The position numbers were made by a program, and so were the translations under genes. Shown here piece after piece: positions 1 to 7,404 of a stretch of 30,561 nt of DNA. The stretch lies in NCBI RefSeq assembly GCF_030151085.1, contig NZ_JASLER010000037.1, positions 1 to 30,561 of the forward strand, written 5' to 3'. Origin of the DNA: Bacteroides sp. GTDB lineage: Bacteria; Bacteroidota; Bacteroidia; Bacteroidales; Bacteroidaceae. Under the pieces are notes generated by a model. That model was given only the letters and a program-made list of their open reading frames with translations. It had not been told where the DNA came from and ran no database searches. Each line of letters starts with the position of its first letter. Position 1 is the stretch's first letter.

Positions 1-339
1 GCTGGCGCGCTTGTCTTCATCGAATTCAGGCTTGCCAACTACCGGCATAATGGAAAACTGACCGTAATCGTTAATCCACGGACTAGGTTGGTGCGTTTGT
101 TTGAATCCACGAATCTTGTTAGCTGTATATACATATTGCCAACCATCACCCATTTTACCGGTTTGAGGAGTCCAGAAGTTCATACCCCAGGGGCGGGCAA
201 TAGCAGGGTAAGTGTTACCCGTAGAGAGTTCGAAAGACGATTGTGTACCTATCAACGGGCTAACGTACTGAGTAAAATCCTTAGCCTGTATCCAAAGGGC
301 ACTGCTTAAAAAACAAATCAATAATAAGTATTTTCTCAT
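1..339 (-). CDS. GH92 alpha-mannosidase, N-terminal fragment (cut by window edge)
   Basis: The first 113 codons of a gene running off the left edge; the start is the ATG read from 339. The product opens with a hydrophobic signal peptide (about residues 1-19, ending WIQA), so it is probably exported to the periplasm or outer membrane. It continues with the N-terminal signature of glycoside hydrolase family 92: YVSPLIGTQ, GNTYPAIARPWGM, and a region ending in QTHQPSPW. GH92 enzymes are calcium-dependent exo-acting alpha-mannosidases used by gut Bacteroidetes on N-glycans and yeast mannan. It starts 33 bases after the FecR stop codon with no promoter match between, so it is probably co-transcribed with the sigma/anti-sigma pair. 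The catalytic acid and base lie outside the window, so specificity and completeness cannot be judged. Confidence 0.9.
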   Translation of the reverse strand, partial: MRKYLLLICFLSSALWIQAKDFTQYVSPLIGTQSSFELSTGNTYPAIARPWGMNFWTPQTGKMGDGWQYVYTANKIRGFKQTHQPSPWINDYGQFSIMPVVGKPEFDEDKRAS

Positions 340-372
340 GATATTAGAAGTTATATGTTTGTAGTTAAGTTA

Positions 373-1374
373 TCATTTCTTTGACGACAAGAATACACTA
401 TTTCCCACAATCTTGAATTCTATTGGAATAGCATTCTTTACCTGATTCAGAACTGCCTCCACATTCTCTTTTTTCTTGAGTGTACCGGAATAGGTCTTTT
501 TCACATCTATATCGGGTGCCAGAATAATCTTCACACCGTATGAATTTTCGAATGTACGGGCTATCGTGTATATGTCTGCTTTATCAAATATGAATTGGTT
601 ATCGTGCCAGTTCTCAAAACCGGTATCTACCTGCTTCACTACCAGTCTGCGGGTAACACCGTTCAATTCGGCTTTTTGTCCGGGAGATAACACAATCATA
701 CCTTCATCATGATTACCTTTTACCTCAATTTCTCCTTTCAGAAGGGTGGCTACCGCAGACATCTTTATTTGATCCGATTTCAGATTAAATACCGTACCCA
801 ATACCTTGACCTGCATCGCCTCACTCTGCACAATGAAAGGCTTTTCCGGATTTCTTTTTACCTCGAAATAACCTTCACCTTCAAGATACACCTTTCTTCC
901 CGTTTCCGAAAATTCACGCGGATATTTCAAAGTTGTATGTTTATTCAGCCAGACTTGTGTTCCATCGGGCAATTTCAACTCCTTGACTGTATCCTGGGTA
1001 GTAACTGCCAAAAGTTCTTCCGTCTGATCGTAATTCTGGAAAAGCAGATATCCCATGCCCCCTAAAATAAAAATTCCGATAAACATTGCGGCATATCTCA
1101 TCCAGCCATACATCCGGCGTACCTTATATTGTTTGGTTTTCTCTTGCTCCAATCTCTTCAATAGTCGTTTTTCCGCTTTCTCAACCTTCTCTTCATCTGA
1201 GGCACAACCTATTTTCCCCAAGTGATATACTTCTTCCAGTTTGAACAATTCGCGAGCATTCTCCCTTGACTCACCCAGCCAGGAGTTTACCTCACGAAGT
1301 TCATCCTCCGTACATCCACCCATAAGGAATTTAGCTACTATTTCCTCGTTCAACTTACTCATTTCTTCTTTCAT
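373..1374 (-). CDS. FecR-family anti-sigma factor
   Basis: 333 residues with the usual FecR layout in Bacteroidetes: a cytoplasmic N-terminal part (1-90) that would hold the sigma factor, one transmembrane helix (about 92-112), a periplasmic FecR domain (about 120-220, including LPDGTQVWLNKHTTLKYP and GEGYFEV), and a C-terminal DUF4974-like domain (about 255-330, FIFDKADIYTIARTFENSYG). Such proteins pass a signal from an outer-membrane transporter to the partner ECF sigma factor. The start codon shares one base with the sigma-factor stop (TAATG), which indicates translational coupling. Neighbouring GH92 genes suggest that the signal relates to alpha-mannoside uptake; this is inference, because no SusC/SusD pair is present here. 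Confidence 0.93.
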   Translation of the reverse strand: MKEEMSKLNEEIVAKFLMGGCTEDELREVNSWLGESRENARELFKLEEVYHLGKIGCASDEEKVEKAEKRLLKRLEQEKTKQYKVRRMYGWMRYAAMFIGIFILGGMGYLLFQNYDQTEELLAVTTQDTVKELKLPDGTQVWLNKHTTLKYPREFSETGRKVYLEGEGYFEVKRNPEKPFIVQSEAMQVKVLGTVFNLKSDQIKMSAVATLLKGEIEVKGNHDEGMIVLSPGQKAELNGVTRRLVVKQVDTGFENWHDNQFIFDKADIYTIARTFENSYGVKIILAPDIDVKKTYSGTLKKKENVEAVLNQVKNAIPIEFKIVGNSVFLSSKK

Positions 1375-1967
1375 TATGCTAATAAAACAACACTCCTTAC
1401 AAAAACACTTACTTTACCTAAAAATAGCAATGCCGTCATCAGATTCAAATAGCCTAATCTATCACGCAATAGCTTCAGAGCTTTATACATGTGAGCCTCC
1501 ACCGTACGCAGTGAAATCCCCATAGTTTCGGCTATCTCTTTATTCTTCATGTCGTGCATATAACTTAGTTTGAAAACCATTTTACACTTGTCCGGCAATT
1601 CATTAATGGCATCAATCAATTCTTTTCGTAGTTCTCCGTCTTCTATTCTCTTCACTACATCGTTGCTATCGGGTTGATAAAACTCTATCCTCTTTTGGTG
1701 AATTTCCAGCATAACAGCCTCGTAGCTGTTCTTGATATCCCGATGCTTCAATACATTCAATGCGCGGGTATACACCGCCCTATACAGAAAAGCCTGTATC
1801 TGATCGCCCACAGTCATCGAATCCTGCCGACGCCATAGTTCAACAAATACATCTTGTACTACATCCTCCGCTTCTTCTTCGCCCACAATACGCGTGGCAT
1901 AAAAGAGCAGATTCGCGTAATACTTCCGGAAAAGAAGTTTATAAGTCAGGTCAAAATTTTCATTCAT
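1374..1967 (-). CDS. ECF RNA polymerase sigma factor (sigma-70 region 2/4)
   Basis: 197 residues. Region 2 is at about residues 10-85 (FRKYYANLLFYATRIVG, then EEEAEDVVQDVFVELWRR) and region 4 at about 120-175 (ELPDKCKMVFKLSYMHDM, then NKEIAETMGISLRTVEAHM, the helix-turn-helix for -35 recognition). The length and motifs match the ECF group expanded in Bacteroides, where each sigma is paired with a FecR anti-sigma encoded directly downstream, as here. The last 25 or so residues are hydrophobic (NLMTALLFLGKVSVFVRSVV), an uncommon tail that could contact the anti-sigma or the membrane. The likely targets are the neighbouring glycan-use genes, by analogy only. Confidence 0.93.
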   Translation of the reverse strand: MNENFDLTYKLLFRKYYANLLFYATRIVGEEEAEDVVQDVFVELWRRQDSMTVGDQIQAFLYRAVYTRALNVLKHRDIKNSYEAVMLEIHQKRIEFYQPDSNDVVKRIEDGELRKELIDAINELPDKCKMVFKLSYMHDMKNKEIAETMGISLRTVEAHMYKALKLLRDRLGYLNLMTALLFLGKVSVFVRSVVLLA

Positions 1968-2028
1968 ATTTTCGTATCCTATTATCTGACGTCACCCTAT
2001 GACCTTATCATTCCATCACATTATCATC

Positions 2029-4251
2029 CTAATACCACGCCTTACCTGCTTTATCCCCCATCTCGAATTCTAAAATGCTACCGTTCATTATTTGCTCGTG
2101 CGTGATATAGCTTTTATCATAGGGCTTTCCATTGAGTTTCACTGACTGGATATAAGAGTTTTCTTTGCTTACCGCAGGTGCAAGTACAGTAAATGTCTTG
2201 CCTCCGGGCAGATGCATTTTAATTTCGGGATATAACGGAGAGCCAATCTCATACTTACCGCCAACCGGATCTACCGGATAGAATCCCATCGCACTGAATA
2301 CATACCAAGCAGACATCTGACCGCAATCTTCATTTCCACATAAACCTGCCGGATTATTCTTATATAATTCATGCATCACCTCCGATACATATTTTTGAGT
2401 CTTCCAAGGTTGCCCCACCGCATTAAACAAATAGATGACATGATGGCTCGGTTCGTTGCCATGTGCATATTGCCCGATCATTCCCGTACTGAAAATAGGC
2501 AAATCATCCTTAGCCGAAGGATTATAGGTAAACATGCTATCCAGTTTCTGTGCAAACTGCTCCTTGCCGCCGGTCAAAGCAATCAGTCCGTCTATATCCT
2601 GCTGTACAGACCAGAAGTATTGCCAACCATTACTTTCGCAAATATGCGGAGTATAATCGTCGGGGCAGAAGTCTTTTATAAAGATACCTTTATCATCACG
2701 AGGTTGCATAAAACCGCTTTGTGGATTATACACATTCTTATAATTCTGCGAACGCTTATAAAATTCGTCTGCAATCTGCTTCTCACCGAGTTTCTCTGCC
2801 ATGAGAGCTATGCAGTAGTCATCGTAAGCATATTCCAGCGTTTTGGAGAGTGACCAGTTTTCGGCATTATACTGATCTGTTACATTGTAAGGTACATATC
2901 CGTACTTCTTATAAAGTCCTATTCCCCTATACGAATCGATATTGGCTGTAGCTACACAAGCATCCAGTGCCTTCTTTGCATCAAAATCACCTATACCTTT
3001 CAGATAAGCGTCTACAATGACCGGAACAGAGTGATATCCTATCATCATATCCGTTTCACTGCCCTGAAAGTTCCATACGGGCAAGCGTCCGTTCTGCTCG
3101 TAAAAAGCCAGAAACGACTTCACCATATCATTGGCGCGTTGCGGTTCTATAAAGGTATAAAGAGGATGGGCAGCACGATAAGTATCCCATAGTGAGAAAG
3201 TGCTGTAGTTTGTCCAGCCGTCCGCCTGATGTACTTGTTTGTCAGGACCATAATACGCTCCGTCCACATCATTGTAGGTAGTAGGTGCAAGCATGGAGTG
3301 ATAGATTGCGGTATAGAATTTCACCTTTTCATCACGGTCGTCACATTTGATTTCAATTTTAGAAAGTTGTTCGTTCCAGTTCTTACGGGTGGCTGCAAGA
3401 TACTTATCAAAGTCATTATCGGGAACTTCCGCAGCAAGGTTGCGTGCAGCACCTTCCATACTCACACTGGAAATAGCCGTATTGACAAGAATCTGCTCTC
3501 CCTGCTTCGTCTTGAAATTGAAGCGGGCAATGACGGATGTCCCTATCCTCTTGCCATCTTTCACAATAGCAGCAGAATCGAGCTGCATATTACCAATAGG
3601 ACGGGAGAAACGGGTACGGAAATAGATGCGTTGGTCACGCGCCCAACCATCGGAGTAGCGATAACCCTGAATGGTTACAGAATCGACTGCTTCTATATGC
3701 GAATCGTTTGTAAAATCCCAGTTCATCGCTTTTCTTAAATTCAGGAAGATAGCAGCGTCGGCTTCAGGAAAAGTATAGCGTTGAATGCCGCAACGTTCTG
3801 TTGCCGTCAACTCTACATTAATATTATAGTCGGTCAATCGTACCTGATAATATCCGGCACTCGCCGATTCATCGTTGTGAGAAAATAAAGAATGAATGCC
3901 TAACGGCGCTTCCGCTTCTTTGTAAGGCAGCGTAACGGGCATAAAGGAAATATCGTACAAATCTCCTGCTCCCGTACCGGAAAGATGCGTATGGCTGAAC
4001 CCCGCAATCGTGCTATCCGGATAGAAATAGCCTGATATTCTATCCCATCCCGGCAATCCATTGTCCGGGCTGAGTTGTACCATACCAAACGGTGCCTGAG
4101 CTCCCGGATAAGTATTTCCGGTAAAGTCCGTGCCAATAAAAGGATTTACATAATCGGCATAAGATTGTTCTCCGCCATCGGTAGTACGTGGCGTACAAGC
4201 TGCAAAGGATAAAAAAGCCGTAATTAAAAAAGAAGATTTTAGCAATTTCAT
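2029..4251 (-). CDS. GH92 family alpha-mannosidase, lipoprotein
   Basis: 740 residues, full length for the family. A lipoprotein signal peptide ends at Cys19 (lipobox FAAC), so the enzyme is membrane-anchored. Family marks run in order: YVNPFIGTD and GNTYPGAQAPFGM near the N-terminus, GFSHTHLSGTGAGDLYDI, SLWDTYRAAHPLYTF, then GSETDMMIGYHSVPVIVDAY, HGNEPSHHVIYLFN, and finally GNEDCGQMSAWYVFSAMGFY. The acidic residues in that last motif (around 641-642) correspond to the general-base region of characterised GH92 enzymes. Expected chemistry is calcium-dependent, inverting release of mannose from alpha-linked mannosides. It lies upstream of the sigma/FecR pair on the same strand, 61 bases before the sigma start. 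Exact linkage preference cannot be read from sequence. Confidence 0.95.
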   Translation of the reverse strand: MKLLKSSFLITAFLSFAACTPRTTDGGEQSYADYVNPFIGTDFTGNTYPGAQAPFGMVQLSPDNGLPGWDRISGYFYPDSTIAGFSHTHLSGTGAGDLYDISFMPVTLPYKEAEAPLGIHSLFSHNDESASAGYYQVRLTDYNINVELTATERCGIQRYTFPEADAAIFLNLRKAMNWDFTNDSHIEAVDSVTIQGYRYSDGWARDQRIYFRTRFSRPIGNMQLDSAAIVKDGKRIGTSVIARFNFKTKQGEQILVNTAISSVSMEGAARNLAAEVPDNDFDKYLAATRKNWNEQLSKIEIKCDDRDEKVKFYTAIYHSMLAPTTYNDVDGAYYGPDKQVHQADGWTNYSTFSLWDTYRAAHPLYTFIEPQRANDMVKSFLAFYEQNGRLPVWNFQGSETDMMIGYHSVPVIVDAYLKGIGDFDAKKALDACVATANIDSYRGIGLYKKYGYVPYNVTDQYNAENWSLSKTLEYAYDDYCIALMAEKLGEKQIADEFYKRSQNYKNVYNPQSGFMQPRDDKGIFIKDFCPDDYTPHICESNGWQYFWSVQQDIDGLIALTGGKEQFAQKLDSMFTYNPSAKDDLPIFSTGMIGQYAHGNEPSHHVIYLFNAVGQPWKTQKYVSEVMHELYKNNPAGLCGNEDCGQMSAWYVFSAMGFYPVDPVGGKYEIGSPLYPEIKMHLPGGKTFTVLAPAVSKENSYIQSVKLNGKPYDKSYITHEQIMNGSILEFEMGDKAGKAWY

Positions 4252-4332
4252 AATATTACATAGTTAACTTGCATATAGAACAACTAAACTTGAAAAAACA
4301 CTTATTCCTTATTATAATTAAAATCTGACGAA

Positions 4333-4363
4333 CAAAAATAAGATATTTTCTCCGACAATCAAC
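4333..4363 (-). promoter_or_regulatory. Predicted Bacteroides-type promoter for the lipoprotein GH92
   Basis: On the minus strand TATTTTTG (4340 back to 4333) matches the -7 pattern TAnnTTTG, with GTTG at 4363-4360 as a -33 element 19 bases away. It gives a leader of roughly 70 bases before the start at 4251. It abuts the plus-strand -7 box at 4364-4371, so the two divergent promoters are packed tightly. Confidence 0.55.
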
Positions 4364-4371
4364 TATCTTTG
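4364..4371 (+). promoter_or_regulatory. Predicted -7 box (TATCTTTG), distal promoter of the HAD-DUF3667 gene
   Basis: Perfect match to TAnnTTTG about 100 bases before the chosen start. No clear TTTG -33 element is present. Confidence 0.4.
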
Positions 4372-4446
4372 CTAAAAAAGCGAAGAAAGGCTACGCCTCG
4401 GCATAAAAAATGAACAAGTTCATTTTATTCTGCCCTCGGTTTGCAC

Positions 4447-4454
4447 TATCTTTG
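4447..4454 (+). promoter_or_regulatory. Predicted -7 box (TATCTTTG), proximal promoter of the HAD-DUF3667 gene
   Basis: Second TATCTTTG, 16 bases before the ATG at 4470. It lies inside the longer reading frame that begins at 4410, which argues that the true start is 4470. Confidence 0.45.
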
Positions 4455-4469
4455 CCACAAAAAGCAATA

Positions 4470-6464
4470 ATGAGTTACACGACCTATCTATTCGACTTTG
4501 ACTACACCCTCGCCGATTCGTCCCGTGGTATCGTCACTTGCTTTCGCAATGTACTCACCCGCCACGGATACATGGACGTGACGGATGACCAAATAAAACG
4601 CACCATCGGCAAGACACTTCAGGAGTCTTTTTCCATCCTCACCGGCGTAACAGACCCGGAACAGTTGGAAGGTTTCAGAAAAGAATACTCCAAGGAAGCC
4701 GATACGCACATGACCGTAAACACCGTGCTTTTCCTCGAAACCAAATCGGTACTGATAGCTCTGAAAGATGCCGGCGCTCGCATCGGAATCATCTCGACCA
4801 AATATCGTTATCGCATTAAGGAACTGCTCGACCAGCATTTCCCCACCAACTTTATGGACATCATTGTCGGTGGCGAAGATGTAAAAAACGCCAAACCATC
4901 GCCTGAAGGACTTTTACTTGCCATCAAGCAACTACATACTACCAAAGCCGAAACATTGTACATAGGCGACAGCACAGTAGACGCCGAAACAGCCCAGAAT
5001 GCCGGAGTAGACTTTGCAGGAGTAACCCACGGTGTAACCACCGCACAAGAATTAAGCAAGTACCCCCATTGGAAAATTATGAGTACGCTGGATGAATTAT
5101 TGGACGGCAGCGACAAACAACTATCAATTCCTAATTCGGAAAAGATTCTTTTGCCCGAAAATGATTCTCCAGCCCCTCGTAAAAGAAAAATGATAAATGT
5201 ATGGCAGATACTTCTGCTCATGTTCATCCTATGGCTGACATACGAAGAAATGGGGACTTCAGAGACTTGGGTCTTTGCTATTTTCTTCATCTTAACCCTT
5301 TGGGGGATTATGCAGAAAAGAAGAATCTTACCCAAGAAGGTGACAGCTTTCTTTGAACCGTGGTGGAGACCTTGCAGAATACGTTTGCGCGCTTTTCACA
5401 TCAAACTGATCCGCGGCAGGGAAACCCCTACTATCGACGACACCCCCAGTACCTGCCAAAATTGTGGCACCTCCTATACCGGCAATTTCTGTAACCGATG
5501 CGGTCAAACCCGTAACACGCCCCGCTACCACCTCAGCAATGCTTTTAAAAACATTATGGGTGGTTTTACCAACATAGACAATGGCTTCGGACGCACACTA
5601 CTGGAACTTCTCTACCGCCCGGGCTATATGATTCGCGACTTCATCGGTGGCCAACGAGTGCACTATTTCCGTCCATTTCAAACATTGTTCGTTCTCGCAG
5701 CCCTCTATATTATGTGCGTACAGTTGGTAGACCCCGAGGCTCTGAACCCGAAAAAAAATAAAAAGCAAGATAATACTGAATATATTTCAGACGCTAAAGA
5801 CAAGTTGCAGAAGGGAATGGATAACGCTCAAACAGCAGAAGAGAAAAGAGTGTACGCTATAACCATACAAACCCTGGAAAAGCAATTTGAATCCACTACG
5901 GCAAAGACAGATTCAACCGTTACTACTCCCGTCGTATATGAAGATTCGGATAATGACCTAATAGACGATCTACTGGAAAGCAGTACGGAAGTAACCGGTA
6001 AGTTGGAGCAATATCTCCAACACTCCCCTTTCCTGCTGAAGGTATGGAACCTGATGAAAAGTTGGGGACATGGTAACAAAGCTTTCCGCATCATTTCAAC
6101 CCTGCCACTTTTTGCGCTAGCCACCATGCTGGCTTTCCGCCGCAAAAAGCATAAGTTGACGTACAATCTTACGGAACATGTATTTATACAAGCCTTCATA
6201 GCCTGCCAGATACTCCTGATAAGCATCATCGTGCTCCCGTTCAACGGCACTGCCCGGGTGAACGACCTGTACGAAGTATCAGTTTGGCTCATATTCTTCC
6301 TCTTTTGCTGGGATTACAAACAATTGTATCACTGCACATGGTGGAGAAGTTTCTGGAAAACATTGCTCATGTTCTTCTATAGTCTGATATTACTTGCGGT
6401 CTTTGCTGCTCTTGTAGTGTCCATAGCGGTTGCAGGATTCTATTTATTGCGACCTTTCTTGTAG
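4470..6464 (+). CDS. HAD-family phosphatase fused to a zinc-ribbon/DUF3667 membrane domain
   Basis: 664 residues from ATG 4470. An in-frame ATG at 4410 would add 20 residues but has a promoter box inside the extension. The N-terminal 215 or so residues are a HAD hydrolase of the phosphoglycolate-phosphatase type: FDFDYTLADSS (Asp9 nucleophile, Asp11), IISTKY (motif II), KNAKPSPEGL (motif III Lys) and YIGDSTVDAETAQNAG (motif IV). After a linker come two hydrophobic segments (about 240-280), a zinc ribbon with Cys329, Cys332, Cys341 and Cys344, and the DUF3667 region (GFGRTLLELLYRPGYMIRDF, then GQRVHYFRPFQTLFVLAAL) with about five further membrane segments. The phosphatase should face the cytoplasm, anchored by the C-terminal half. 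Substrate and DUF3667 function are not known to me. Each half is recognised with confidence; the role of the fusion is open. Confidence 0.88.
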   Translation: MSYTTYLFDFDYTLADSSRGIVTCFRNVLTRHGYMDVTDDQIKRTIGKTLQESFSILTGVTDPEQLEGFRKEYSKEADTHMTVNTVLFLETKSVLIALKDAGARIGIISTKYRYRIKELLDQHFPTNFMDIIVGGEDVKNAKPSPEGLLLAIKQLHTTKAETLYIGDSTVDAETAQNAGVDFAGVTHGVTTAQELSKYPHWKIMSTLDELLDGSDKQLSIPNSEKILLPENDSPAPRKRKMINVWQILLLMFILWLTYEEMGTSETWVFAIFFILTLWGIMQKRRILPKKVTAFFEPWWRPCRIRLRAFHIKLIRGRETPTIDDTPSTCQNCGTSYTGNFCNRCGQTRNTPRYHLSNAFKNIMGGFTNIDNGFGRTLLELLYRPGYMIRDFIGGQRVHYFRPFQTLFVLAALYIMCVQLVDPEALNPKKNKKQDNTEYISDAKDKLQKGMDNAQTAEEKRVYAITIQTLEKQFESTTAKTDSTVTTPVVYEDSDNDLIDDLLESSTEVTGKLEQYLQHSPFLLKVWNLMKSWGHGNKAFRIISTLPLFALATMLAFRRKKHKLTYNLTEHVFIQAFIACQILLISIIVLPFNGTARVNDLYEVSVWLIFFLFCWDYKQLYHCTWWRSFWKTLLMFFYSLILLAVFAALVVSIAVAGFYLLRPFL

Positions 6465-6562
6465 AGGAACAATCGGACCAAGCCTTGAAAAAGATGAATT
6501 ATCCTATTTTTAATGCTTAGTCCAATCACTCCACACAAGACGTCAATCTTTTCAAGAGTACT

Positions 6563-6604
6563 AAAAGTCGGTTGCGGGAATATAATTTCCGTCTTCCGAC
6601 TTTT
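6563..6604. terminator. Hairpin with T-tract, possible terminator
   Basis: AAAAGTCGG (6563-6571) pairs with CCGACTTTT (6596-6604), with an inner GGAA/TTCC pairing, and T residues continue to 6605. It could end the HAD-DUF3667 transcript about 100 bases after the stop codon. Confidence 0.45.
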
Positions 6605-6606
6605 TC

Positions 6607-6740
6607 TATCTTTGCCACCACCTTAATATATCGGATATACAATGTGCATTCCTCTCTATACACACAGGCATTCCTTTGTTTATGCACTCATGTTTCTTTT
6701 AATAAGCACAAGCATCTATTTCGTTTTGTGCTTATCTTTA
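6607..6740 (+). ncRNA. Candidate small RNA (promoter box plus terminal hairpin)
   Basis: TATCTTTG at 6607-6614 is a perfect -7 box, but no gene starts within several hundred bases downstream. About 90 bases later ATAAGCACAA (6702-6711) pairs with TTGTGCTTAT (6726-6735), followed by a short, interrupted T-rich run. The pair could bound a transcript of about 120 bases. Against it: no clear -33 element and a weak T-tract. No family recognised. Confidence 0.25.
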
Positions 6741-6767
6741 TAAAAAGTTCACATTAGTAAACCGATA

Positions 6768-6811
6768 AGCGCACATTAGTGCGCTGATTAATTCATTGCA
6801 GTGAATCAATC
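6768..6811. repeat. Two adjacent hairpins
   Basis: AGCGCAC (6768-6774) and GTGCGCT (6779-6785) form a 7-bp stem with an ATTA loop. Immediately after, GATTAATTCA (6786-6795) pairs 9 of 10 with TGAATCAATC (6802-6811) around a 6-base loop. Confidence 0.6.
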
Positions 6812-6976
6812 AACGCACAAATGTAAACAACTAATAAACAAAGGAGTATAATAGAATAAACAATAAAGATAAACAGGATAAAGTACACGTCTTTCACAGA
6901 ACAAGTATAGGCGAAAGTCATCTTAATACCACTCATTTCGGAGGCTTATCATTGAGCTTGCAAGAAGTTAATTGCA

Positions 6977-7042
6977 TGTTTGCACGATATTAACTCCGTG
7001 TTGACACGAAATTAATATCATGTCGACACGAAATACGTTCTT
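6977..7042. repeat. Three degenerate 22-bp tandem units
   Basis: Units at 6977-6998, 6999-7020 and 7021-7042 share the core TGTnnnCACGAnAT. Neighbouring units agree at about 14-15 of 22 positions. The fixed 22-bp period is about two helical turns, which would place the cores on one face of the DNA. Confidence 0.55.
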
Positions 7043-7105
7043 TGTATTATACGTATTATTTCATTGGTTAACAGGTAATTAAATCATTATCCTGAACGAT
7101 ACATC

Positions 7106-7207
7106 ATGAGAGCAAAAGGTTACTCTCATACCTGCTGTCATAGTTACTCTCATACCTTGAAACACCGATGAACAAGGAGATACAGCAAAATTATGAGAGC
7201 ATGAGAG
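7106..7207. repeat. Cluster of five ATGAGAG motifs, including a 15-bp direct repeat
   Basis: ATGAGAG occurs on the plus strand at 7106, 7193 and 7201 and on the minus strand at 7123-7129 and 7147-7153. The two minus copies lie in the identical 15-mers GTTACTCTCATACCT (7119-7133 and 7143-7157), 24 bases apart. The first plus and minus copies can form a stem. Function unknown. Confidence 0.6.
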
Positions 7208-7282
7208 CAAATGTGCATGCAAACTTAATTTTGTTGAGTTCAAATATCCTACTAATTATAACATTAAAAAAGCGATAGAAGA

Positions 7283-7314
7283 TTTGCCTGTTCTAAAAAT
7301 AAATAGTACTTTTG
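7283..7314 (+). promoter_or_regulatory. Predicted Bacteroides-type promoter of rplU-rpmA
   Basis: TTTG at 7283-7286 (-33) and TACTTTTG at 7307-7314 (-7), separated by 20 bases, are close to the published Bacteroides consensus. Transcription should start near 7321, leaving a leader of about 80 bases. Confidence 0.75.
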
Positions 7315-7332
7315 TGCCCGATTATTCCGCAC

Positions 7333-7374
7333 CGGGTTCTACCAAGAGATTTCTAAGTGATTAGAAACCACCCG
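7333..7374 (+). promoter_or_regulatory. Structured 5' leader of rplU, possible ribosomal-protein autoregulatory element
   Basis: An outer stem CGGGT (7333-7337)/ACCCG (7370-7374) encloses a hairpin of seven pairs, TTTCTAA (7350-7356)/TTAGAAA (7361-7367), capped by the GNRA-type tetraloop GTGA. The asymmetric internal loop (7338-7349 opposite 7368-7369) resembles a protein-binding site. Ribosomal protein operons often carry such leaders; binding of L21 is inference. Confidence 0.45.
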
Positions 7375-7404
7375 ACGGAGCTAACTTATACATTATATAT
7401 AAGA

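Larger units (their letters stand above)
6465..7404. other. Repeat- and hairpin-rich non-coding region before rplU
   Basis: About 940 bases without a convincing gene on either strand. In order it holds an imperfect stem after the HAD gene (GGACCAAGC 6475-6483 with GCTTAGTCC 6515-6523), a stronger hairpin at 6563-6604, an isolated -7 box at 6607-6614, a 10-bp inverted repeat at 6702-6735, two adjacent hairpins at 6768-6811, three degenerate 22-bp tandem units at 6977-7042, five copies of ATGAGAG in both orientations at 7106-7207, the rplU promoter and the structured rplU leader. Confidence 0.7.

Noticed and set aside
6572..6757. 61-codon reading frame starting with TTG in the gene-free region
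   Set aside because: It begins inside a hairpin and upstream of the -7 box, has no recognisable product, and its composition follows the AT-rich background.
6977..7207. CRISPR-like array
   Set aside because: The units are degenerate, directly adjacent without spacers, and no cas gene is present.
7357..7404. 16-codon N-terminal extension of L21
   Set aside because: It overlaps the leader hairpin, and L21 proteins begin at the MYAIVEING site.
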